From assembly GCF_014269205.2 (NCBI RefSeq), contig NZ_JABWRY020000002.1, positions 27,501 through 91,500 of the forward strand: 64,000 bases of DNA. Reading direction: 5' to 3'. Under the pieces are notes generated by a model. It worked only from the letters and a program-made list of their open reading frames with translations. It was not told the origin of the DNA and did not search any database. This document shows positions 8,182-16,890 of the stretch, piece by piece; the first letter of the stretch is position 1, and every line of letters begins with the position of its first letter. Source of the stretch: Pseudomonas kermanshahensis (GTDB taxonomy: Bacteria; Pseudomonadota; Gammaproteobacteria; Pseudomonadales; Pseudomonadaceae). A program made the translations under genes and the position numbers.

Positions 8182-8502
8182 ATGCGTAAACCGCTGATTG
8201 CCGCTACCCTCGGCATGCTGCTGCTGGCCGACCTGGCCCAGGCACAGACGCTGGTGGCCACCAGCAACATCATCGTGCGTGCCTTTGGCCGTTCGATCGA
8301 TTTCACGTCCGACACCACCACCTCGATCCGTGACTCCAAAGTCGTGCGTGAAGCGCACGACGATGCCGCCAGCTTCGTCGCCAGCAACGGTGATATCCGT
8401 GGCGCCCAGCTTGAAGCTGCGTTCAATACCCTGCGCGAGCGCCTGCCTGAAGCGCGAGGCGCCAGCGACCAAGTGCTGGCTGAAGCCATTCTCGCGCTGT
8501 GA
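8182..8502 (+). CDS. DUF2388 family secreted protein, third paralogue
   Basis: 106 residues with a signal peptide (MRKPLIAATLGMLLLADLAQA, cleavage near residue 21). The mature sequence contains HDDAASFVASNGDIRGAQLEAAF, close to the first paralogue. A GGAG site precedes the ATG by about 8 bases. Its stop codon overlaps the GTG start of the next gene (GTGA), so the large HExxH/DUF4105 protein is translationally coupled to it. This coupling is the best clue that the small and large proteins work in one process. Confidence 0.85.
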   Translation: MRKPLIAATLGMLLLADLAQAQTLVATSNIIVRAFGRSIDFTSDTTTSIRDSKVVREAHDDAASFVASNGDIRGAQLEAAFNTLRERLPEARGASDQVLAEAILAL

Positions 8503-10454
8503 ACCAGGTGCGTGCCTGGCTGCTCGGCTGCGCCCTGACGCTGCTCGGCACACCCGCCCTGGCCGACCTGCAGCTTGAGCTGCAGGCTTCCGGCCTCGAC
8601 CCTCAACAACGCCAAGCCAGCCAGGCACTGCTCGACGAAGCACTGAGCAAGCTGCCGCCGCGCTTCAAGCAGCAACTGGACCGGCGTGTGCAGGTCAGCT
8701 GGACTGCGCGCATGCCGGCCGACGCGTACGGCCAGGCGTCGCTGGTTTCTACCCTGGAGCTCAACAGCCGCCTGCTGCCCGGGCTGGTTGATGGCAGCGC
8801 CGCCCGCGAACGCACCCACCGCCCACACGGCACCGTGCGCGAAGAGCTGCTGGCGACTGTCCTGCATGAACTGACCCATATTTACGACCGGGCCCGGTTG
8901 TGGCCGGCCACCGAGCGCTCGCTGATCGCCCGTTGCAAGCGCCAGCAAGGCACCGTGGGCAAAATCGGCTTGCCAGAGGCGTGCCGCGGCCAGGCCGAAC
9001 GGCGCTTCACCTTGAGCGATGACCCACGCCTGCTCGACCTTGCTGGCTGGCAGCAATATGTCGGCCGCCGCGGTGAGCGCGAGCAGCACAACGGCCAGTT
9101 CGTGCGCAGCCCAGACACCTATGAGCTGAGCAGCCCCAAGGAATTCATCGCGGTCAACATGGAGTACTTCCTCCTCGACCCGAGCTATGCTTGCCGGCGC
9201 CCCGCCTTGAACCAGTACCTGCGCGACCACTTCGGCTGGGCACCCGCACAAGAGAGCTGCGCCAAGGGCTTGCCATTCCTCAACGCGGGCAGCGACTTCG
9301 CTCGCCAGCCACTGGGCGAAATCGACCCCGAACGCGTTTATGAAGTCGACTACCTGCTGGCCGAGGCCAATCAGAACTGGGTCAGCCGCTGGGGCCACAG
9401 CATGCTGCGCCTGGTCATCTGCAAACCTGGGCGACCGCGCGGCCCGGATTGCCGCCTAGACCTCGACCAGCACCTGGTGCTGTCGTACCGCGCCTTCGTC
9501 AACGATGTGCAGTTGTCCAGCTGGGACGGCCTGGTCGGTGCTTATCCGTCGCGGCTGTTCGTGTTGCCGTTGGGCCAGGTCATCGACGAGTACACCAAGA
9601 CCGAGCTGCGCAGCCTGGCGTCGATCCCCCTCAAGCTCGACCGCCAGGAAGTCGAGAACCTGGTGCGCCAGGCGGCGGAAATGCACTGGAGCTACGACGG
9701 CAATTACTACTTCCTGTCCAACAATTGCGCGGTCGAATCGCTGAAACTGCTGCGCAGTGGCACCGCCAACCCGCGCCTGAACGACCTCGACAGCATCATG
9801 CCCAACGGCCTGCTGGAAGTGCTCAAAGGGCGGGGCATTGCCGATACCAGTGTGCTCGATGACCCCCGCGAAGCCCTGCGCCTGGGTTACCGCTTCGACT
9901 CCTACCGTGACCGCTACCAGGCCATGTTCGACGTGCTGAAAAAACAGCTGCCGATCAAGCAGGACAAGGTCGAGGACTGGCTGGCCCTGGATGCCGAACA
10001 GCGCCGCGGCTGGTTCGCCCAGGCCGACCTGCGCACCAGCGCTGCCTTGCTGCTGCTCGAGCAGGCGAGCCTACGCCGCCAGCTGTTGCTGGCCCAGGAC
10101 GAGGTCAAGCAGCGCTACCTGAACGCGGCGGCGCTGAAGGATGGCAGTATCGACAAAGCCAACCAGACGCTGCAGCAGATGCTCGCCAACAGCGGCTTCC
10201 TCAGCCGCCCGGCAGAACTGCTGGACGCCAAAGGCTATGGTCTACCGCAGCCCGATGAGCGCAAGCACCTGGAGAAAGTCAGCAGCGAGCGGCAGGCCCA
10301 GTTGCTGCGCCTGAGCACCGACCTGGACAAAGAGGTGAGGGCGCTGCTGGACCCCTCGCGGGCCAAGGAGATTGCCGCGATCGAGACCAACGTGAAGCAG
10401 GTGGGTGAGCATCTGCGAACGCTGCACAAGGCCGCAGGCGGGTTGCAGTTGTAG
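8499..10454 (+). CDS. Secreted two-domain putative hydrolase: HExxH metallopeptidase-like region plus DUF4105
   Basis: 651 residues. Starts with GTG at 8499, overlapping the previous stop; a second GTG at 8508 is possible. A signal peptide (AWLLGCALTLLGTPALA) predicts export. Residues about 110-190 hold LLATVLHELTHIYDRARLW, a zincin-type HExxH motif, and a downstream SPKEFIAVNMEYFLLDP with the glutamate expected of such folds. Residues about 280-430 form DUF4105, which has a papain/NlpC-P60-like layout: WVSRWGHSMLRLVIC and YFLSNNCAVESLKLL supply candidate His and Cys. The last 150 residues are helical and coiled. Substrate unknown; peptidoglycan or envelope peptides are reasonable guesses. 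Confidence 0.8.
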   Translation: MNQVRAWLLGCALTLLGTPALADLQLELQASGLDPQQRQASQALLDEALSKLPPRFKQQLDRRVQVSWTARMPADAYGQASLVSTLELNSRLLPGLVDGSAARERTHRPHGTVREELLATVLHELTHIYDRARLWPATERSLIARCKRQQGTVGKIGLPEACRGQAERRFTLSDDPRLLDLAGWQQYVGRRGEREQHNGQFVRSPDTYELSSPKEFIAVNMEYFLLDPSYACRRPALNQYLRDHFGWAPAQESCAKGLPFLNAGSDFARQPLGEIDPERVYEVDYLLAEANQNWVSRWGHSMLRLVICKPGRPRGPDCRLDLDQHLVLSYRAFVNDVQLSSWDGLVGAYPSRLFVLPLGQVIDEYTKTELRSLASIPLKLDRQEVENLVRQAAEMHWSYDGNYYFLSNNCAVESLKLLRSGTANPRLNDLDSIMPNGLLEVLKGRGIADTSVLDDPREALRLGYRFDSYRDRYQAMFDVLKKQLPIKQDKVEDWLALDAEQRRGWFAQADLRTSAALLLLEQASLRRQLLLAQDEVKQRYLNAAALKDGSIDKANQTLQQMLANSGFLSRPAELLDAKGYGLPQPDERKHLEKVSSERQAQLLRLSTDLDKEVRALLDPSRAKEIAAIETNVKQVGEHLRTLHKAAGGLQL

Positions 10455-10472
10455 TCGTGACAGCACCAGACT

Positions 10473-10494
10473 CTTCGCGGGCTTGCCCGCGAAG
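10473..10494. repeat. Single REP-type hairpin
   Basis: CTTCGCGGGC-TT-GCCCGCGAAG, a perfect 10-bp stem between the converging DUF4105 and GFA genes. Core of the type A REP described at 13418. Confidence 0.8.
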
Positions 10495-10516
10495 GCCATG
10501 TGACCAAACAGATGAC

Positions 10517-10921
10517 CTACAAGCTTTCCCCAACCTCCCCAGGCAAATCCTCATCCAGGTGCAACCAGGGCAACCGGCTACCCGTCCAGATATGCCGGTT
10601 GGCCCGCACCCGCTCCGGGTGATCCAGCGTCGCCACCGTCACGTCGATGCTGTCCGGGCTGTGCGAAGTGACCAATGCCACATGCGCCCCACACTGCCCA
10701 CAAAAATACCGGCTGCAACTGGCCGGCGCCACATAGCAGCGCGGCTCGCCCGCCAACCACTGGAATGCGGAACGCGGCACCGTCAGCCAAGTCACCACCA
10801 ACCCGCCACTGACGCGCCGACAGATCGAACAATGGCAGTGGGCGACATCCGTCAGCGCCCCCTCCAGCCGATACCGCAAGCCACCACAGTGGCAGCCACC
10901 TTCGGTCACATTCTGCATCAC
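10517..10921 (-). CDS. GFA (glutathione-dependent formaldehyde-activating enzyme)-fold protein
   Basis: 134 residues, the usual size of the GFA/CENP-V zinc domain. Zinc-binding cysteines are visible in three blocks: GGCHCGGLRYRLEG, AHCHCSICRRVSGG and YFCGQCGAHVA. Many members are not formaldehyde-activating enzymes, so only the fold is assigned. Single gene, convergent with the DUF4105 gene, in its own unit. Confidence 0.85.
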   Translation of the reverse strand: MMQNVTEGGCHCGGLRYRLEGALTDVAHCHCSICRRVSGGLVVTWLTVPRSAFQWLAGEPRCYVAPASCSRYFCGQCGAHVALVTSHSPDSIDVTVATLDHPERVRANRHIWTGSRLPWLHLDEDLPGEVGESL

Positions 10922-11045
10922 CTACCTCCCGTCGCCTTTGTCACAGCGAAAGCTGGCTGAAAGCTTGCCCTCTTAGGATAGCGCCCACTACCGGCACAAG
11001 ACCGGTCAGCCAGGGCACCCGGAATCTTCCGCGCCCGGCCCAATC

Positions 11046-11056
11046 AACAACAACAA
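11046..11056 (+). promoter_or_regulatory. AACAACAACAA: Hfq/Crc-type A-rich motif before the citrate transporter
   Basis: AACAACAACAA matches the AAnAAnAA motif bound by Hfq together with Crc in pseudomonad catabolite repression. It lies about 130 bases before the transporter start, within the 264-bp gap 10922-11185. It would act only if the transcript begins upstream of it. The rest of the gap shows no gene. Confidence 0.4.
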
Positions 11057-11185
11057 TGGTGATTCTGATGTATTCCTGTGCCCGCCTTCATGTCGTCCCC
11101 CTCCGCATGCTCCCTGCACAGCGCCTGACGCGCTGATCCGCCCGAATCGACTGTCCTTTCGCCGCGCCACGCCTGGAGTATTGCC

Positions 11186-12493
11186 ATGCTGACCTTCCTC
11201 GGCTTTGCCATGGTCATCACCTTCATGTACCTGATCATGACCAAGCGCCTGTCGGCCTTGATCGCGCTGATTCTGGTACCGATCCTGTTCGCCCTGTTCG
11301 GCGGTTTCTCCGCCAAGATCGGCCCCATGATGCTCGAGGGCATCAGCAAGCTCGCGCCAACCGGCGTGATGTTGATGTTCGCCATCCTCTACTTTGCCCT
11401 GATGATCGACTCCGGTCTGTTCGACCCGGCCGTGCGCAAGATCCTCAAGCTGGTCAAAGGCGACCCGCTGAAAGTCTCGGTCGGCACCGCCGTGCTGGCC
11501 CTGGTGGTCTCGCTCGACGGTGACGGCGCCACCACCTACATGATCTGCTGCGCCGCCATGCTGCCCATGTACAGCCGCTTGGGCATGAGCCCGCGGATCA
11601 TGGCCGGCCTGATCATCCTGGCCGGCGGGGTGATGAACATGACCCCCTGGGGTGGCCCGACCGCACGCGCCGCCAGCGCACTGCACGTGGACCCGTCGGA
11701 CATTTTCGTGCCCATGATCCCAGCCATGCTGTTCGGCGTACTGGCGATCCTGGCCATTGCCTATATGTACGGCAAGCGTGAACGTGCCCGCCTGGGCGAA
11801 TTGCACCTGCCGACCGACGACATCGACCACAGCGAAATCACCGTGTCGCAGTTCCCGGAGGCGCGCCGGCCAAAACTGTTGTACTTCAACGGTGCCCTGA
11901 CGGCAGCCCTGATGGTTGCCCTGATCGCAGGCGTGCTGCCACTGCCGGTGCTGTTCATGATCGCCTTCAGCATCGCCATGATCGTCAACTACCCCTGCCT
12001 GCAGCAGCAAAAAGACCGCATTGCCGCACACGCCGGCAGCGTTCTGGCGGTAACCGGGCTAATCTTCGCCGCCGGTATCTTCACCGGCATCCTGTCCGGC
12101 ACCGGCATGGTCGATGCCATGTCCAAGAGCCTGCTGGCGGTCATCCCCGAGGCCCTGGGCCCGTACCTGGCGGTAATCACCGCGATCGTGAGCATGCCGT
12201 TCACGTTCTTCATGTCCAACGACGCCTTCTACTACGGCGTGTTGCCGGTACTTGCCGAGGCAGCCAGCCACTACGGCATCAGCCCGGTCGAGATGGCCCG
12301 CGCGTCGATCGTCGGCCAGCCGGTACATCTGCTCAGCCCCTTGGTACCCTCCACCTACCTGCTGGTGGCCCTGGCCGGCATCGAGTTCGGTGACCACCAG
12401 CGCTTCACCCTGAAGTGGGCAGTTCTGGTGTGCCTGTGCATAATGCTCGCCGCGCTGCTGATGGGGATTTTCCCGCTGTTCAGTAGTCTTTAA
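11186..12493 (+). CDS. CitMHS-family citrate transporter
   Basis: 435-residue inner-membrane protein with about 11-12 hydrophobic segments. Family features: the N-terminal MLTFLGFAMVITFMYLIMTKRLSAL, VSLDGDGATTYMICCAAMLPM, GGVMNMTPWGGPTARAA, and FFMSNDAFYYGVLPVLAE near the C-terminus. CitM/CitH proteins import citrate as a metal complex (Mg or Ca) with protons. The TGGAG site lies 8 bases before the ATG. Single gene; an upstream AACAACAACAA motif suggests catabolite repression. Metal preference cannot be read. Confidence 0.9.
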   Translation: MLTFLGFAMVITFMYLIMTKRLSALIALILVPILFALFGGFSAKIGPMMLEGISKLAPTGVMLMFAILYFALMIDSGLFDPAVRKILKLVKGDPLKVSVGTAVLALVVSLDGDGATTYMICCAAMLPMYSRLGMSPRIMAGLIILAGGVMNMTPWGGPTARAASALHVDPSDIFVPMIPAMLFGVLAILAIAYMYGKRERARLGELHLPTDDIDHSEITVSQFPEARRPKLLYFNGALTAALMVALIAGVLPLPVLFMIAFSIAMIVNYPCLQQQKDRIAAHAGSVLAVTGLIFAAGIFTGILSGTGMVDAMSKSLLAVIPEALGPYLAVITAIVSMPFTFFMSNDAFYYGVLPVLAEAASHYGISPVEMARASIVGQPVHLLSPLVPSTYLLVALAGIEFGDHQRFTLKWAVLVCLCIMLAALLMGIFPLFSSL

Positions 12494-12514
12494 TAAACAC
12501 GTATTAGCCCTCCC

Positions 12515-12543
12515 GCGATGCGCCCCAAATTGGGGCGCATCGC
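12515..12543 (+). terminator. Long perfect hairpin after the citrate transporter
   Basis: GCGATGCGCCCCAA-A-TTGGGGCGCATCGC: 14-bp perfect arms, 22 bp after the stop, followed by CTTTACC (weak T run). It ends 23 bp before the TerC ATG, so it must act as terminator and insulator between the two genes. Confidence 0.75.
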
Positions 12544-12566
12544 CTTTACCGTTCGAAGGAATACAC

Positions 12567-13337
12567 ATGGAATGGCTGACCAGCCCGGAAATCTGGGTTG
12601 CCTTTTTCACCCTCACCGCGCTTGAGATCGTTCTCGGGATCGACAACATAATCATGATCTCGATCCTGGTCAGCCGCATGCCCAAGCACATGCAGCCACG
12701 TACCCGGATCTTCGGCCTGGCCCTGGCCATGGTCACGCGTATCATGCTGTTGCTGTCGATCACCTGGGTCATGCGCCTGACCGCCGACCTGTTCGTGGTC
12801 TTCGGCCAAGGCATCTCCGGCCGCGACCTGATCCTGTTCTTCGGCGGCCTGTTCCTGTTGTGGAAGAGCTCCCAGGAGATCTACCACGGCCTGGAAGGCG
12901 AAGACGAAAGCTCGGACGAACCGAAAGGCGCGGGCGGCAAGTTCTTCTACACCATCATCCAGATCGCCATCATCGACATCGTGTTCTCGCTGGACTCGGT
13001 GATCACCGCTGTGGGCATGGTCTCCCATGTGCCGGTAATGATCGCCGCCATCGTCGTCGCCGTGCTGGTGATGATGCTGTGCGCCGGTGCCATCAGTAAC
13101 TTCATCGACAAGCACCCTTCGCTGAAGATGCTCGCGCTGTCGTTCCTGATCGTGGTCGGTACCGTGCTGATCGCCGAATCGTTCGACGTGCATGTGCCAA
13201 AAGGCTACGTCTACTTCGCCATGGCGTTCTCGCTAGCGGTCGAAGCGATCAACATCCGTATGCGCACCGCCCTGTCGCGCAAAGATGGCAAAGAGCATGA
13301 TCCGGTGAAACTGCGCAAGGACATTCCGGGTCAATAA
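12567..13337 (+). CDS. TerC-family integral membrane protein
   Basis: 256 residues, about seven membrane segments. Two family blocks with acidic residues inside helices are visible: LTALEIVLGIDNIIMISILV and IAIIDIVFSLDSVITAVGMV (the paired D-containing motifs of TerC). Members are linked to metal export at the Sec translocon (manganese) or tellurite resistance. This short TerC without CBS domains fits the YgdQ/YoaE-like group. GAAGGA lies 6 bases before the ATG. Single gene, with its own terminator. Specific ion unknown. Confidence 0.88.
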   Translation: MEWLTSPEIWVAFFTLTALEIVLGIDNIIMISILVSRMPKHMQPRTRIFGLALAMVTRIMLLLSITWVMRLTADLFVVFGQGISGRDLILFFGGLFLLWKSSQEIYHGLEGEDESSDEPKGAGGKFFYTIIQIAIIDIVFSLDSVITAVGMVSHVPVMIAAIVVAVLVMMLCAGAISNFIDKHPSLKMLALSFLIVVGTVLIAESFDVHVPKGYVYFAMAFSLAVEAINIRMRTALSRKDGKEHDPVKLRKDIPGQ

Positions 13338-13359
13338 ACCCAGGAAGCGCGTTTCAAGC

Positions 13360-13383
13360 AAGGGCCCTTCGGGGCCCTTTTTC
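13360..13383 (+). terminator. Rho-independent terminator of the TerC gene
   Basis: AAGGGCCC-TTCG-GGGCCCTTTTTC: stem with a stable UUCG-type loop and T run, 22 bp after the stop. Confidence 0.92.
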
Positions 13384-13417
13384 GTGTCTGCCCGGCGGGT
13401 ATGCAGTTTTTTGTGCC

Positions 13418-13493
13418 GGCCTCTTCGCGGGTAAACCCGCGCCCACAGGCCGCCAACGATCCCTGTGGGAGCGGGTTTACCCGCGAAGAGGCC
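13418..13493. repeat. Head-to-head REP pair, type A
   Basis: Two 32-base arms (13418-13449 and 13462-13493), inverted with a single mismatch. Each arm holds its own small hairpin (GCGGGTAAACCCGC) next to CTTCGCGGG. This is the pseudomonad extragenic REP family. It fills the otherwise empty 324-bp gap 13338-13661 after the TerC terminator; the remainder shows only the start region of the next gene. Confidence 0.88.
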
Positions 13494-13661
13494 AGCAGGG
13501 CAATCATTCATGACCGGTTGTTTCAAATCGCTGACAGCCATGCGAAGCTGGCAAGCGCTGCACAAAACAACTAAAGCTTTGAGTGGGCACTGAAATTTTC
13601 AAAAAACGCCCACGCTCCACTTATTGGCCCACATGGGCCATTGGCAACAGGGGGCTTCGCC

Positions 13662-15320
13662 ATGCTGACCCTGCTCAACCTGCTCTCGGCCGTGACGCTA
13701 TTGGTCTGGGGCACACACATCGTGCGTACCGGCATCCTCCGGGTTTTCGGCTCTGACCTGCGCCGCATCATCAGCCAGAACATGAACAAACGCCCCCTGG
13801 CGTTCATCGCCGGGATTCTGGTTACCGCCATGGTGCAGAGCAGCAACGCCACCGCGATGCTGGTCACATCCTTCGTCGGCCAAGGCCTGATGGCCATGAC
13901 ACCGGCCTTGGCGATCATGCTTGGCGCCGATGTCGGTACCGCGCTCATGGCCCGGGTGCTGACCTTCGACCTGTCGTGGCTGTCGCCCCTGCTGATCTTC
14001 CTAGGGGTGATCTTCTTCCTCTCGCGCAAACAAACCCGCGTCGGCCAGCTGGGGCGCGTAGGGATTGGCCTTGGCTTGATCATCCTGGCCCTGGAGCTGA
14101 TCGTGCAAGCCGCTGCGCCCATCACCCATGCCCAAGGGGTGAAAGTCCTGTTCGCGTCGTTGACCGGGGACATCTTGCTCGACGCCTTGGTCGGCGCGCT
14201 GTTCGCGATGATCTCCTATTCCAGCCTGGCGGCGGTGTTGCTCACCGCGACCCTGGCCGGCGCTGAAGTGATCAGCCTGCCGGTGGCCATCGGCCTGGTG
14301 GTGGGTGCCAACATCGGCAGCGGCTTGCTGGCCTTCATCAGCACCAGCATGCAGAACGCCGCCGGGCGGCGCGTCGCGCTGGGCAGCCTGCTGTACAAGC
14401 TGTTCGGCCTGTTGCTGATCATTCCGGTGCTGCACCCACTGGTGGAGTGGATGGACACCTTGAGCTTCAGCCCTCAGGAGCTAGTGATCGGGTTCCACCT
14501 GCTCTACAACACCCTGCGCTGCTTGCTCATGCTGCCAACCGTCAAACTCATGGGCCGGCTGTGCAACTTCTTACTGCCCGAGCGCGAAAACGGCAATGGC
14601 CAAGTACGCCCGCGCCACCTCGATGCCTCAGCGCTGGAAACGCCCAGCCTGGCACTGGCCAACGCCGCCCGCGAAACCCTGCGCCTGGGCGACATCGTCG
14701 ACAGCCTGCTCGAAGCCATGCTCGGGGCCCTGCGCGGCACGCAAACCGCCCTGCCACAGCAGGTGCGCGCCTTGGCCGAGGACGCCGAGGCCCTGTACAG
14801 CGCCATCAAACTGTACCTGGCGCAGATGACACGGGAGGACCTTAGCGAGCGCGATAACCGGCGCTGGGCCGAAATCATCGAGTTGGCGATCAACCTCAAG
14901 CTGGCCTGCGACCTGGTCGAACGCATGCTGCGCAAAGTCCAGCAGCAGAAAACCAGCCAGCGCCGCGCGTTTTCCCAGGTCGGCCTGGAGGAACTGACCG
15001 GCCTGCAGGAACAGTTGCTGTCGAATCTGCGCCTAGGCCTGTCCGTATTCCTCAGCGCCGATCCGGAAAGCGCGCAGCTGTTGCTGCGTGAAAAACGCCG
15101 GTTTCGTGCACAGGAACGGCGCCTTGCCCACGCCCATGTCAGCCGCCTGCAACGCAAGGTGGTGCAAAGTATCGAGACCAGTTCGCTACACTTGGAGCTG
15201 ATCGCTGACATGAAGCGGTTGAACTCTTTGTTCTGCAGCAGTGCCTATGTGGTACTCGGTGGCTCGGACACGGGCGGGCTAATGCTCGACAGCGTGCCGG
15301 ACGAAGCCCGCTTGCCGTGA
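13662..15320 (+). CDS. Na+/phosphate cotransporter (NptA/YjbB)-like protein with C-terminal PhoU-like helices
   Basis: 552 residues from the ATG at 13662, chosen because CAGGGGGC lies at ribosome-site distance; a TTG 21 bases upstream is less likely. The first 310 residues are membrane segments with the two inverted family repeats: TAMVQSSNATAMLVTSFVG with MLGADVGTALMA, and MISYSSLAAVLLTATLAG with VVGANIGSGLLA. The second repeat lacks the usual Gln. The last 230 residues are charged helices resembling PhoU-like domains (ETLRLGDIVDSLLEAMLGAL). Probable phosphate export or uptake. The next gene begins 30 bp downstream. Confidence 0.85.
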   Translation: MLTLLNLLSAVTLLVWGTHIVRTGILRVFGSDLRRIISQNMNKRPLAFIAGILVTAMVQSSNATAMLVTSFVGQGLMAMTPALAIMLGADVGTALMARVLTFDLSWLSPLLIFLGVIFFLSRKQTRVGQLGRVGIGLGLIILALELIVQAAAPITHAQGVKVLFASLTGDILLDALVGALFAMISYSSLAAVLLTATLAGAEVISLPVAIGLVVGANIGSGLLAFISTSMQNAAGRRVALGSLLYKLFGLLLIIPVLHPLVEWMDTLSFSPQELVIGFHLLYNTLRCLLMLPTVKLMGRLCNFLLPERENGNGQVRPRHLDASALETPSLALANAARETLRLGDIVDSLLEAMLGALRGTQTALPQQVRALAEDAEALYSAIKLYLAQMTREDLSERDNRRWAEIIELAINLKLACDLVERMLRKVQQQKTSQRRAFSQVGLEELTGLQEQLLSNLRLGLSVFLSADPESAQLLLREKRRFRAQERRLAHAHVSRLQRKVVQSIETSSLHLELIADMKRLNSLFCSSAYVVLGGSDTGGLMLDSVPDEARLP

Positions 15321-15350
15321 TTTCGCCAACCAGGAGATCCAAGCTCGCCC

Positions 15351-16757
15351 ATGCGTTGCCTGATGTTCGTTTGCCTACTGATCTGCAGCCTGCCCACGCT
15401 CGCCCTCGACCGCTCGCGGGTTGAAGGCTACCTGCTGCCCAACGGCCTGCAGGTCATCCTCAAGAACGGCTATGAACGCGACCACGTGGCCATCCGCCTG
15501 GTGGTGGGGGTCGGCCTGGATGACTTCAGTTGCGAGCAGAAAGAGCTGCCGCACTTGCTCGAGCACTTGCTGTTCAGCGGCATCGACGAAACGGGCGAGG
15601 GCGGCCTGGAAGAGCGCCTGCAAGCCCTGGGCGGCGAGTGGAATGCCTACACCAGCAGCGCCGATACCACCTTCGTGGTCGAAGCGCCGGCGCGCAACCA
15701 GCGTAAAGTCCTCGACTTGCTGCTGGCGATAATCCGCGACACCCCGATCGACGCCAAGGCCCTGGCCACGGCGAAAAGGATCATCGAGCGCGAAGATGGC
15801 GGCCACTATGGCCACCTGCAGCGCTGGCTCGACCGCCAGGACATCGGCCACCCCGCCAGTGACCAGTTGGCCACCGAGCTGGGCCTCAAGTGCGCCGAGC
15901 GCTCGAACATCGACGACATGACCCTGGAACAGGTGCAGGCCCTGCGCGACCGCTGGTACGCGGCCAACAACATGACCCTGATCCTGGTCGGTGGCCTCGA
16001 CCGCCTGCTGCCGGCCTACCTGGAGCGGACTTTTGGCGAGCTGCCTGCCACCGAACCGGAAGAGCGCCGCAACCTCGAGAGCATCAGCCAGCAGGCCGAC
16101 CAACGCCGCGACCTGACCCGCGGCTGGCTGGGCGACAGCGTCAAGTTGCACTGGCTGTTCATCGAGCCGGTGCTGGACAACGACCACCAGCCGACCCTCG
16201 ACCTGCTGTCACGCTACCTGGACTGGGCACTGTACGACCAGTTGCGCCTGCGCAATGGGCTGTCCTACGGCCCATCGGTGCAGCGCGAAAGCTTCGGCGA
16301 CAGTGGCATGCTCAGCCTTAACGCCGACCTGGAACGCGACGACATCGACAAGGCGGTCAAGGTGATGCAGGGCTTGTTCGACCACCTGCGCAAGGAAGGC
16401 CTCGACCCGGACACCTTTGCCCGTATCAAGGACGCCAGCGTTGCCCGGGAAAGCTGGAGTACCCAAGGCAACAGCGCCTTGGCCGACTATTACTGGGGCG
16501 CGTTGAACGACTACACCGACGGCCGCTTTGCCAACCCTGCGCGCAAGTTGCGCCAGGTCAGCCTGGCACAGGCCAATGAGGCACTGAAGGAATTGCTCAA
16601 GGACCCGGGTTACCTGCGCATCGAGAAACCGCTGCTGGGTTACGACGAGCTGTACGGGCTGCTCGCCCTGCTGCTGGGGCTGTTCCTGGCGGCAGGGTTG
16701 CTGCGTTGGCGCCGGCACACCCCGCAACCACCGAGCGGTGCTACACGGCAGAAGTGA
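15351..16757 (+). CDS. Membrane-anchored M16 family zinc peptidase (half-size)
   Basis: 468 residues: signal peptide (MRCLMFVCLLICSLPTLA), one M16 active domain with the inverted zinc motif in ELPHLLEHLLFSG (HxxEH), a second M16C domain, and a C-terminal hydrophobic segment (LYGLLALLLGLFLAAGLL) followed by RWRRH, which should anchor it in the inner membrane with the peptidase in the periplasm. The tail anchor is unusual for M16 proteins. It follows the phosphate transporter-like gene by 30 bp and may be co-transcribed. Substrate unknown. Confidence 0.82.
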   Translation: MRCLMFVCLLICSLPTLALDRSRVEGYLLPNGLQVILKNGYERDHVAIRLVVGVGLDDFSCEQKELPHLLEHLLFSGIDETGEGGLEERLQALGGEWNAYTSSADTTFVVEAPARNQRKVLDLLLAIIRDTPIDAKALATAKRIIEREDGGHYGHLQRWLDRQDIGHPASDQLATELGLKCAERSNIDDMTLEQVQALRDRWYAANNMTLILVGGLDRLLPAYLERTFGELPATEPEERRNLESISQQADQRRDLTRGWLGDSVKLHWLFIEPVLDNDHQPTLDLLSRYLDWALYDQLRLRNGLSYGPSVQRESFGDSGMLSLNADLERDDIDKAVKVMQGLFDHLRKEGLDPDTFARIKDASVARESWSTQGNSALADYYWGALNDYTDGRFANPARKLRQVSLAQANEALKELLKDPGYLRIEKPLLGYDELYGLLALLLGLFLAAGLLRWRRHTPQPPSGATRQK

Positions 16758-16781
16758 TTCGGCGGTATCCTTTAGCCAGTA

Positions 16782-16858
16782 CCGGCCTGTTCGCGGGCCC
16801 GCTCCCACAACGGTAGACATTGCCCCTGTGGGCGCGGGCTTGCCCGCGAAGCGGCCGG
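16782..16858. repeat. REP pair, type A
   Basis: CCGGCCTGTTCGCGGG... (16782-16809) and its inverted partner ...CCCGCGAAGCGGCCGG (16827-16858). The left copy has a shortened loop (GCGGGCCCGC). It ends 32 bp before the next start. Confidence 0.85.
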
Positions 16859-16890
16859 CACAGCCACCCTATCTCTCCTGTTGTAGACCC

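Noticed and set aside
10457..10960. 167-residue frame covering the GFA gene on the opposite strand
   Set aside because: The reverse-strand protein has the zinc cysteine pattern; the forward frame begins in a REP.
13418..13493. Possible CRISPR-like repeat arrays among the inverted repeats
   Set aside because: Elements occur in head-to-head pairs at dispersed intergenic sites, without regular spacers or cas genes; they are REPs.
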